Assembly (NCBI RefSeq): GCF_016698645.1
Contig: NZ_CP068047.1
Location: 434,001-498,000, forward strand
Source: Devosia oryziradicis
GTDB lineage: Bacteria > Pseudomonadota > Alphaproteobacteria > Rhizobiales > Devosiaceae
Direction of reading: 5' to 3'
Length of the DNA stretch: 64,000 bases
The notes under the pieces are model-generated. The model worked only from the letters and a program-made list of their open reading frames with translations, searched no databases and was not told the DNA's origin. The translations under genes were made by a program, and so were the position numbers. Within the stretch, counting starts at the first letter, position 1. Each line of letters starts with the position of its first letter. Shown one piece after another: positions 35,933-43,069 of the stretch.

Positions 35933-36856
35933 ATGGACAAGCTGCTCAATCAGTTCCTGGCAGTGGCCGAGGCGGGGACCATCAGCGCGGCTGCGACGGC
36001 GTTGTTCGTCACCCAGCCGACCCTGACCTTCAACATGCGCAAGCTCGAAGAGACCATGGGCGTGCCCCTCCTCATCCGCACGCCGCGCGGGGTGGAGCTG
36101 ACCGAATATGGCGAGACGCTGTACCAGAATGGGCGGCTGATGCGGCGGCTCTACGACAACACGCTCAGCGCCATCGCCCACCAGCGGGGCCGCACCGAGC
36201 AGGGTTTGCGCATCGGCACCGGCTATTCATGGTGGACCCTTTTCGTGCGCGACCTGGTGGTCGACTATTCCCGCAGCTTTCCCAATGCCCGCATCCATGT
36301 GAGCCTGGGCAACCAACTGCGCTGCATGGACCAACTGCTGAGCGGCGACATTTCGCTGTTCGTGGCCCATGAAATCGAGGGTCTGAGCCGCAGCACCGGG
36401 GCGCGCCTCATTCCGCTCACTCGGGTTGGACAGGGCTTTTTCGTCCGCGAGGGCCACGCCCTCCTCAGCCGGCCGCGCACCATCGCCGAAATCGAGGCCT
36501 ATCCGGCGGTGACCAGTTCGATGCCCGAAGTCCGGCACCAGCGGTTCTTCGAGGCATGGAGCCGGACCACCGCGTCCAGCGTGCCGTTCGACCAGGGCAA
36601 ATATGTTTTTGCCTCCAATTCGCTCGCTGCCTGCCTCGACTATGTCGAGCGCAGCGACGCGGTTATCAGCCATACCGAGGTGATGGCCGACGAGTTCATC
36701 AGACGGGGTTTGCGCCGCATCGAGATCACCGAAGCCACGCCCAAGGACCTGATCGGCATCTATGTGCTGCAGGAGCGGGCCACCGAGCCGCGCGTGGCCG
36801 AACTCATCGATCGCTTCAAGGCGGCGGCAACGGCTGTGCTGCCGCCGCTGGAATGA
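35933..36856 (+). CDS. LysR-family transcriptional regulator
   Basis: The product has 307 residues. The helix-turn-helix is FLAVAEAGTISAAATALFVTQPTL, followed by LEETMGVPLLIRTPRGVELT. The C-terminal domain has WTLFVRDLVVDYSRSFPNARIHV. GAGG lies seven bases before the ATG. It is divergent from the sugar importer operon, which is the natural target. The inducer is likely the imported compound or a derivative. Confidence 0.93.
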   Translation: MDKLLNQFLAVAEAGTISAAATALFVTQPTLTFNMRKLEETMGVPLLIRTPRGVELTEYGETLYQNGRLMRRLYDNTLSAIAHQRGRTEQGLRIGTGYSWWTLFVRDLVVDYSRSFPNARIHVSLGNQLRCMDQLLSGDISLFVAHEIEGLSRSTGARLIPLTRVGQGFFVREGHALLSRPRTIAEIEAYPAVTSSMPEVRHQRFFEAWSRTTASSVPFDQGKYVFASNSLAACLDYVERSDAVISHTEVMADEFIRRGLRRIEITEATPKDLIGIYVLQERATEPRVAELIDRFKAAATAVLPPLE

Positions 36857-36863
36857 GCACCCG

Positions 36864-37526
36864 CTAAGCCGGCTTGGTCCTGAGGTAGTCGAGCACCATC
36901 TGCACCGCCTGGGCTTCGCGCTCCTGCACCATGTCGATGGCGCTGAGGTCTCGAGAAAAGATCACCGACAGCGTTGCCATGTTGGAGACATAGAAAAAGC
37001 CGAGGGCGGCAATGGAGATGTAGAGCTGCACCGGATCGACGTCGCGCCGGAAGATGCCCAGTTCCGCACCGCGTTCGACGATGGTCCTGATCTGACCCAC
37101 CAGCGGGGAATGCAGCGCCTGGATATCGGGAAGCGTCTTGAGGAACCGCGCATTCTCGATGTTCTCCGTGCCCAGCAGACGCGGAAACCATGGATTGGCG
37201 AGGAAGTGGCGGAAGGTGAAGCGCACCAGGCGGTCCATGGCATCGACCGGCCCGAACTGGTCGAGCGACAAGGCCCGTTCGCCGCGTCGGATCTCCCCGT
37301 AGGCATCGAGCAGCACGGCCCGGTAGAGATCTTCCTTGTTGCCGAAATAGTGGTAGAGCAGTCGCTTGTTGGCCCCCGCCAGGGCTGCGATGGCGTCGAC
37401 GCGCGCGCCCTCGAAACCGCGCTCGGCAAATTCGGCTCGCGCCGCGACCAGGATCGCCGCCTTGGTCTTTTCCGAATTTCTCTCGCGCTTTGCCGGCGCT
37501 GCCCTTGCCGCGAGCCGCTCGTCCAT
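36864..37526 (-). CDS. TetR-family transcriptional regulator
   Basis: The product has 220 residues. The helix-turn-helix lies in KAAILVAARAEFAERGFEGARVDAIAALAGANKRLLYHYFGNKEDLY, residues 22-67. The ligand domain has NPWFPRLLGTENIENARFL. It is divergent from the dehydrogenase at 37698 and convergent with the LysR gene. The palindrome at 37657 lies between it and the target. GGGGAG precedes the ATG. Confidence 0.93.
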   Translation of the reverse strand: MDERLAARAAPAKRERNSEKTKAAILVAARAEFAERGFEGARVDAIAALAGANKRLLYHYFGNKEDLYRAVLLDAYGEIRRGERALSLDQFGPVDAMDRLVRFTFRHFLANPWFPRLLGTENIENARFLKTLPDIQALHSPLVGQIRTIVERGAELGIFRRDVDPVQLYISIAALGFFYVSNMATLSVIFSRDLSAIDMVQEREAQAVQMVLDYLRTKPA

Positions 37527-37656
37527 ATCCGCTCCCCTGCGAACCGGCCATTGCCGCGCATGTCACTCCAGTAACAGCGCCGGCACCAGCGGTAAAGCAC
37601 GCGGCGGACCGAGTGCAACGACCAGCTTGACGATCCCCAGTGTCGCGTGTAGCTAA

Positions 37657-37672
37657 GTAACTAATCAGTTAC
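37657..37672. promoter_or_regulatory. TetR operator, GTAACTAATCAGTTAC
   Basis: Perfect 6-bp arms (GTAACT/AGTTAC) around AATC, lying 26 bases in front of the dehydrogenase start. It sits inside a larger imperfect palindrome, CGCGTGTA...TACACGCG (37645-37678). A related copy lies at 35654. Confidence 0.62.
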
Positions 37673-37697
37673 ACGCGCAGGCGGCAGGGAGGATTGG

Positions 37698-38849
37698 ATG
37701 GCAGACAGACGGCTCGGACTGATCATGCACGGGGTTACCGGGCGCATGGGGTATAACCAGCATCTGGTGCGCTCGATCCTGGCGATCCGCGACCAGGGCG
37801 GCATTGCCCTTAGCAACGGCGACCGCCTGGTGGTGGACCCGATCATCGTGGGCCGCGATGCCGACAAGATCGAACGCCTGGCGAAAAAGCACGACATCAA
37901 GCGCTGGGGCAGCGACCTCGATGCCGCGCTTGCCAACCCCGACGACACGGTGTTTTTCGACGCCGGCACCACGCTGATGCGCGCCTCGCTGATCGAGAAG
38001 GCGCTCGCCGCGGGCAAGCATGTCTATTGCGAAAAGCCGACCAGCGATTCCCTCGATGTCGCCGTCAACCTCGCCAAGACCGCGCGTGCCTCCGGGCTCA
38101 AGCATGGCGTGGTGCAGGACAAGCTGTTCCTGCCGGGCCTGATGAAGCTCAAGATGCTGCGCGACAGCGGCTTTTTCGGCAAGATCCTGTCGGTGCGCGG
38201 CGAGTTCGGTTACTGGGTGTTCGAGGGTGACTGGCAGCCGGCGCAACGGCCGAGCTGGAATTACCGCAAGGCCGATGGCGGCGGCATTATCCTGGATATG
38301 CTGTGCCACTGGCGCTATGTGCTCGATAACCTGTTCGGCGAAGTGCAGGCGGTGTCGTGCCTGGGCGCCACCCATATTCCGGAACGCGTCGACGAGAAGG
38401 GCAACCGCTTCAAGGCAGATACGGACGACGCGGCCTATGCCACGTTCGAACTCGAAGGCGGCGTGGTCGCCCAGATCAATTCGAGCTGGACCACGCGCGT
38501 GCGCCGCGACGACCTCGTCACCTTCCATGTCGACGGTACGCATGGCTCGGCCGTGGCGGGGCTGCACAAGTGCTGGAGCCAGCATCGCGTCAATACGCCC
38601 AAGCCGGTGTGGAACCCGGACCAGCCGCAGACCATGAACTTCTTTGCCGACTGGGAGGAAGTGCCGGACAACTGGCCGGCGCAGAACGGCTTCAAGGCGC
38701 AGTGGGAAATGTTCCTCAAGCATGTCGCCGAGGATGCGCCGTGGCAATACGGGCTCGAAGCCGGCGCCAAGGGCGTTCAGCTCGCCGAACTCGGCCTCAA
38801 GAGCTGGGCCGAACGCCGCTGGCTGGACGTGCCGAAGCTGGAATTCTAG
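37698..38849 (+). CDS. Gfo/Idh/MocA-family oxidoreductase
   Basis: The product has 383 residues; GGGAGGA lies before the ATG. The N-terminus is MHGVTGRMGYNQHLVRSIL, an unusual glycine pattern for this family. The EKP motif is KHVYCEKPTSDSL, and GGGIILDMLCHWRYVLD holds the Asp/His pair. It is the first gene downstream of the TetR operator, followed by the DUF993 and isomerase genes. It likely acts in the same pathway as the two paralogues in the importer operon. Confidence 0.88.
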   Translation: MADRRLGLIMHGVTGRMGYNQHLVRSILAIRDQGGIALSNGDRLVVDPIIVGRDADKIERLAKKHDIKRWGSDLDAALANPDDTVFFDAGTTLMRASLIEKALAAGKHVYCEKPTSDSLDVAVNLAKTARASGLKHGVVQDKLFLPGLMKLKMLRDSGFFGKILSVRGEFGYWVFEGDWQPAQRPSWNYRKADGGGIILDMLCHWRYVLDNLFGEVQAVSCLGATHIPERVDEKGNRFKADTDDAAYATFELEGGVVAQINSSWTTRVRRDDLVTFHVDGTHGSAVAGLHKCWSQHRVNTPKPVWNPDQPQTMNFFADWEEVPDNWPAQNGFKAQWEMFLKHVAEDAPWQYGLEAGAKGVQLAELGLKSWAERRWLDVPKLEF

Positions 38850-38858
38850 TCGCGGGCG

Positions 38859-38991
38859 AAGGCCCCCTCACCCGGCCCGTTGGGCCGACCTCTCCCCCAA
38901 AGGGAGAGGTGTCGCAAGACCAGCCACAGTGCCCTCTTCACCTCTCCCTCTGGGGGAGAGGTCGGCGCGCAGCGCCGGGTGAGGGGGCCTT
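38859..38991. repeat. Large inverted repeat, family B
   Basis: Two arms of about 51 bases, beginning AAGGCCCCCTCACCCGGC, face each other across 29 bases; they differ at about eight positions. Each arm itself holds the CCTCTCCC/GGGAGAGG palindrome. It lies between two genes of the same operon and would form a very stable hairpin in their mRNA. Confidence 0.82.
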
Positions 38992-39003
38992 TCGGAGTTC
39001 GCC

Positions 39004-40176
39004 ATGCCCACCCTCAACCTGCCCAATGCCGACCGCTCCATTTCCCCCTATACCCTCACAGGCACGCCCATTCCCTTCGTGCGTCACAAGGCGACGGACT
39101 TTTCGCGTATCGCCTATGCTGCGGCTCATGTGGTGGCCGACCCGCTGGCCAATAATGATCCCTGGCTTACCCCTGCCATCGACTGGGACACGACGCTCAA
39201 GTTCCGCCATCGCCTGTGGGATCTCGGCCTCGGTGTCGCCGAAGCCATGGACACGGCGCAGCGCGGCATGGGCCTGACCTGGACCGATGCGCAGGAGCTG
39301 ATCCGCCGCGCCCAGGCCGAGGCGCGGACGCGCGATGACAGCCTCATCGCCTATGGCGCCGGTACGGATCACCTGATGCCCGGCCCCGACGTCACCATCG
39401 ACCAGATCATCGCCGCCTATGAAGAACAGGTGGGGTTTGTCGAGGGCCAGGGCGGCCGCGTGATCCTGATGGCTTCTCGCGCGCTGGCCGCGGCCGCCAA
39501 ATCGCCCGATGACTATGCCCGCGTCTATGGCCGCATCCTCAGCCAGGTGAAGCAACCGGTCATCATGCATTGGCTGGGGGAGATGTTCGACCCGGCCTTG
39601 CAGGGTTACTGGGCTGATGTCGACCACGACAGGGCGATGGATGTCTGCCTCGACGTCATCGCCGCCAATGCGAAGAACGTTGACGGCATCAAGATTTCGC
39701 TGCTGTCGGCCGAGAAGGAAATCGCCATGCGCCGGCGGCTACCAGCCTCGGTCAAGATGTATACCGGCGACGACTTCAACTATGCCGAACTCATTGCTGG
39801 CGACGACCAGGGCTATTCGCATGCGCTGCTCGGCATCTTCGACGCCATCGCGCCGGCCGCTTCGGCGGGTCTCGCGGCGCTGGGCAAGGGCAACAATAAC
39901 GAGTTCTTTGACCTGCTCGAACCGACGGTACCGCTCAGCCGCCATATCTTTGCGGCGCCGACGCGGTTCTACAAGACCGGGGTTGTGTTCCTCGCCTATC
40001 TCAACGGATTGCAGGACCATTTCGCTATGATCGGGGGGCAGCAATCGACCCGTTCAGTGCAGCATCTGACCGAACTGTTCCGCCTTGCCGACAAGGCGCG
40101 CGTGCTGGCCGATCCGGAATTGGCAGCGAAGCGCATGCAGGCCGTGCTGGCGGTGAATGGGGTAGCTGCGCGATGA
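39004..40176 (+). CDS. DUF993, dihydrodipicolinate synthase-like protein
   Basis: The product has 390 residues. The segment QPVIMHWLGEMFDPALQGYW, followed by ANAKNVDGIKISLLSAEKEIAMRR and VKMYTGDDFNYAELIAGDDQGYSHALLGIFDA, matches DUF993, related to the DHDPS/NAL aldolase barrel. The Lys in DGIKISLL is a candidate Schiff-base residue. An aldol cleavage of a keto-sugar acid is a reasonable guess but has not been shown. GGAG lies upstream. Confidence 0.84.
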   Translation: MPTLNLPNADRSISPYTLTGTPIPFVRHKATDFSRIAYAAAHVVADPLANNDPWLTPAIDWDTTLKFRHRLWDLGLGVAEAMDTAQRGMGLTWTDAQELIRRAQAEARTRDDSLIAYGAGTDHLMPGPDVTIDQIIAAYEEQVGFVEGQGGRVILMASRALAAAAKSPDDYARVYGRILSQVKQPVIMHWLGEMFDPALQGYWADVDHDRAMDVCLDVIAANAKNVDGIKISLLSAEKEIAMRRRLPASVKMYTGDDFNYAELIAGDDQGYSHALLGIFDAIAPAASAGLAALGKGNNNEFFDLLEPTVPLSRHIFAAPTRFYKTGVVFLAYLNGLQDHFAMIGGQQSTRSVQHLTELFRLADKARVLADPELAAKRMQAVLAVNGVAAR

Positions 40177-40204
40177 CCACGGCCACGGACGCAGCCGTCA
40201 GCGC

Positions 40205-40301
40205 CTCCCTCCCCCTTGAGGGGAGGGACCGAGGGAGGGGGTCGACCGGTGGTCAACTGACGGACCCCCACCCCCAACCCCTCCCCTCAAGGGGGAGGGG
40301 A
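40205..40301. repeat. Inverted repeat, CTCCCTCCCCCTT unit
   Basis: A left arm CTCCCTCCCCCTTGAGG and an inverted right arm CTCAAGGGGGAGGGGAG, each itself palindromic (CCCTT/AGGGG), separated by about 45 bases. It lies between the DUF993 and isomerase genes and would form stable stems in the transcript. Confidence 0.75.
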
Positions 40302-40323
40302 GCCCAGACTGAGGCACCTGAAA

Positions 40324-41145
40324 ATGACCAATAGCATCTCGCTCAATCTCGCCACCACCCGCCAGGTCTGGGGCTTTGCCGAGGCGGTGGATGGGTGTCT
40401 GCGCGCCGGCATCACCGCCATTTCGCCCTGGCGCGACCAGATCGCGGCCATTGGGCTCGATGAGGCGGCGCGGATCGTCAAGGCCAACAATATCCGGGTG
40501 ACCGGCGTTTGCCGCGGCGGCATGTTCCCCGCCGAAACCGCGGCCGGAAGACAGGCCAATATCGACGACAACCTGCGCGCCATCGATGAAGCGGCGGCGC
40601 TCAATGCCGATTGCCTGGTGCTGGTGGTGGGCGGCTTGCCCGGTTCAAGCAAGGACATCGTGGGTGCCCGCCAGATGGTCAGCGATGGCATTGCCGCCAT
40701 GTTGCCCCATGCCAAGGCCTCGGGCGTGCGCATCGCCATCGAGCCGCTGCATCCCATGTATGCGGCCGATCGCGCCTGCGTGAACACGATCGACCAGGCG
40801 CTCGATATCTGCGAGTCGCTGGGCGAGACGGTGGGCGTCGCCGTCGACGTCTATCATGTGTGGTGGGACCCCTACCTTGCCCGCGCCATTGCGCGCGCCG
40901 GCCGGATGAAGCGCATCTTCGCCCATCACATCTGTGACTGGCTGGTCCCCACCAAGGATATGTTGCTGGATCGCGGCATGATGGGTGACGGGGTCATCGA
41001 CCTCAAGTCCATCCGCGGGATGATCGAGGCTGCGGGATATAATGGCCCGCAGGAAGTTGAGATCTTCAGCCAGGATAACTGGTGGAAGCGCCCCGGCGAC
41101 GACGTGCTCGCCGTTATCAAGGAACGGGTCGCCAGCGTGTGCTAG
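40324..41145 (+). CDS. Sugar isomerase/epimerase-like TIM-barrel protein
   Basis: The product has 273 residues in the AP-endonuclease-2/xylose isomerase-like fold. Metal-ligand regions are visible: RIAIEPLHPMYAADR (Glu), GVAVDVYHVWWDP (Asp, His), FAHHICDW (His) and QEVEIFSQDNWW (Glu). It resembles IolE, inosose dehydratase, and sugar phosphate epimerases. It lies last in the TetR-controlled operon; a terminator follows at 41153. Confidence 0.86.
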   Translation: MTNSISLNLATTRQVWGFAEAVDGCLRAGITAISPWRDQIAAIGLDEAARIVKANNIRVTGVCRGGMFPAETAAGRQANIDDNLRAIDEAAALNADCLVLVVGGLPGSSKDIVGARQMVSDGIAAMLPHAKASGVRIAIEPLHPMYAADRACVNTIDQALDICESLGETVGVAVDVYHVWWDPYLARAIARAGRMKRIFAHHICDWLVPTKDMLLDRGMMGDGVIDLKSIRGMIEAAGYNGPQEVEIFSQDNWWKRPGDDVLAVIKERVASVC

Positions 41146-41152
41146 ATAAAGC

Positions 41153-41183
41153 AAAACCCCCGAAGCAGGGCTCCGGGGGTTTT
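41153..41183. terminator. Bidirectional intrinsic terminator
   Basis: AAAACCCCCG/CGGGGGTTTT with a 12-base loop, between convergent genes, with A and T tracts on both sides. Confidence 0.88.
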
Positions 41184-41202
41184 GTTCGGCTGGGAGTGCC
41201 GA

Positions 41203-41598
41203 TCAGGCGCGGCTATATTCCAGCGTCTGGCAGAGGATGCCGCCACGGCAACCCTGGATCTCGATGGTATCAGAACTCACTTGGGTCACGGTGGCTTCAG
41301 CGCTGATGCCGCCAGCCGAAAGCGAGCCCTTCCAGGCATTGGGTGCAACGCGCTCGGCGCGCATCACCTGCTTGCCGACAAAGGCAAGGTTTTCCGGGGT
41401 TGCGGACTTGCCTTCCAGATTAGTCAGCACGCCGCAAAGGTCGGTCTTGTCCTCGCCGCAAGGCGTGAATTCAAACGAGGTGCCGTACTTGTCGACATAG
41501 GTGCCGCTCGGAAGAGTCGAGGCGTCCTGAGCCAGGCTCGGAACGATGGCCGCCGCGCAAAGTGCACCAATGGCAAAAGTCTTCTTGATCATATGCAT
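41203..41598 (-). CDS. DUF2147-like secreted protein
   Basis: The ATG at 41598 has GGAG eight bases upstream; the product has 131 residues. The signal peptide is MHMIKKTFAIGALCAAAIVP with cleavage near SLAQ. The mature part, GTYVDKYGTSFEFTPCGEDKTDLCGVLTN, has the cysteine pair and CGVL motif of DUF2147. It is probably periplasmic; function unknown. Confidence 0.8.
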   Translation of the reverse strand: MHMIKKTFAIGALCAAAIVPSLAQDASTLPSGTYVDKYGTSFEFTPCGEDKTDLCGVLTNLEGKSATPENLAFVGKQVMRAERVAPNAWKGSLSAGGISAEATVTQVSSDTIEIQGCRGGILCQTLEYSRA

Positions 41599-41708
41599 GG
41601 TTGTTTCTCCATGCGACAACGCCGCCCCACGCAGTCGCCGTCAAAATTGGGTTGATGGATAGCTAACGCTGCACCACGACTACGGTTGCGCGCTTATGAG
41701 TTCACAAT

Positions 41709-42902
41709 CTACCGGCGAAATGTGGCAGCAATTTCGACATGGGCAGATTGGGTGAATTGATCGACTGCGACAATTTCGCCCACGCCATAACCACCCGCCA
41801 CCAGGATGGCCGCATCGCGGGCGAAAGTGCGTGCGTCGCAGGCGACCATGACGATGGTCTTGACCTTGGATTTGGCCAGTTCGCGGACCTGCGCCTCGGC
41901 CCCGGCGCGCGGCGGATCGAGCACCACGGCCTCGTAATTGAGTTCGAATTGCGTCAGCGGATCGCGGAAGAGGTCGCGGGGCCTCGCCGTCACCTCGCGG
42001 ATGCCCTTGGCGAAGCGCCATGCCTTGTCGAGGGCCGCAACCGCCGGTTTATCGCTGTCGAAGGCGATGACAGGCCTTTGCTCGGCCAGCCGGAGCGCGA
42101 AGGGGCCGATGCCGCAGAAGAGATCGGCAACCGTCCTGGCCTTGCCCACCGCGCCCAGAACATAATCGGCCAGCGCCGCCTCGGCTGCTTCGGTGGCCTG
42201 GAGAAAGCTGCCGATCGGCAATTCCACCCGGGCGCGGCCCATTTCGATGACGGGCGCCTGGGCCTGCAGCACCATTTCGCCGTTGAGGGCCAGTCGCGCC
42301 AGCTTGAACCGACCGGCCAGTGGCGCCAGGCGGTCAGCGCGCGCCTGCTTCTTTTCGGTGCGCACGGCGACATCGAGACCGGTCAGGGTCGCAGTAAAGC
42401 TCACATCGGCTTCCCCGATCGCCTGCATGAGCGATCGGGCGATGTCGGGCGCCCGGGCGAGACCGGGTACCAGAATGGGGCAGGCATCGATATCGTGCAC
42501 CTGGTGGCTGCGCAGCCGCATGTAACCGGCGCCCTCATGGCGCGCATGGAGGGTGGCGCGACGGCGGCCATCGCCGGCGGCATCGATGAAGCGTGTCACC
42601 CGCTGTTCGATGCCGGCAAAACGCAATGGCGTTTCCACCAGACCGATCTTGAAGGCCTCGTAGCTGGCCCGATCCATGTGCTGCAACTGGCAGCCGCCGC
42701 AGGCGCCAAAATGGGGACAGAAGGGCGCGATGCGACCGGGCGCCGGGTTGATGACCCGCAAAAGCGTGCCGCGCTCGCCATCGGCCTCGATTTCCACGAC
42801 CTCGCCCGGCAGCGCCAGGGGCACGAAGACCTTGCGGCCATCGATCTCGGCAACGCCCTCGCCCTTGTGGCCGAGGCTGGTGATGGTGGTGGTGGTTGGC
42901 AT
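41709..42902 (-). CDS. Class I RNA m5U methyltransferase (RumA/TrmA-like)
   Basis: The product has 397 residues. The N-terminal TRAM-like domain is TITSLGHKGEGVAEIDGRKVFV. Cys ligands for a [4Fe-4S] cluster are in CPHFGACGGCQLQH and DACPIL. The SAM-binding motif is VADLFCGIGPFALRLA, and the catalytic region has DPPRAGAEAQ and the nucleophile Cys in VACDARTFARD. It methylates uridine in rRNA or tRNA; which one cannot be told, so no symbol is given. Confidence 0.9.
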   Translation of the reverse strand: MPTTTTITSLGHKGEGVAEIDGRKVFVPLALPGEVVEIEADGERGTLLRVINPAPGRIAPFCPHFGACGGCQLQHMDRASYEAFKIGLVETPLRFAGIEQRVTRFIDAAGDGRRRATLHARHEGAGYMRLRSHQVHDIDACPILVPGLARAPDIARSLMQAIGEADVSFTATLTGLDVAVRTEKKQARADRLAPLAGRFKLARLALNGEMVLQAQAPVIEMGRARVELPIGSFLQATEAAEAALADYVLGAVGKARTVADLFCGIGPFALRLAEQRPVIAFDSDKPAVAALDKAWRFAKGIREVTARPRDLFRDPLTQFELNYEAVVLDPPRAGAEAQVRELAKSKVKTIVMVACDARTFARDAAILVAGGYGVGEIVAVDQFTQSAHVEIAATFRR

Positions 42903-42968
42903 TGATATCCGAGGCTTGCTGGGGGTTCAGTAGCCGGTTTGCACTGAAAGGTCACCCCATCCCCGATC

Positions 42969-43052
42969 GTCACCCTCGGGCTCGACCCGAGGGCCCTGCA
43001 CTTACCCAACACTCAACAAGTGAAGAGCCCTCGGGTCAAGCCCGGGGGTGAC
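42969..43052. repeat. Paired palindromic repeat, family A
   Basis: Same layout as 9165-9249: inverted units starting GTCACCCTCGGGCT, here with 18-20 bases between; right-hand flanks in both read GGTGACGGCTGGTGG. It lies between the methyltransferase and dehydrogenase genes. Confidence 0.8.
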
Positions 43053-43069
43053 GGCTGGTGGTTGGGGAG

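Noticed and set aside
38859..38991. A CRISPR array or transposon end
   Set aside because: There are only two inverted arms, no spacer-repeat periodicity, no target duplication and no transposase gene nearby.
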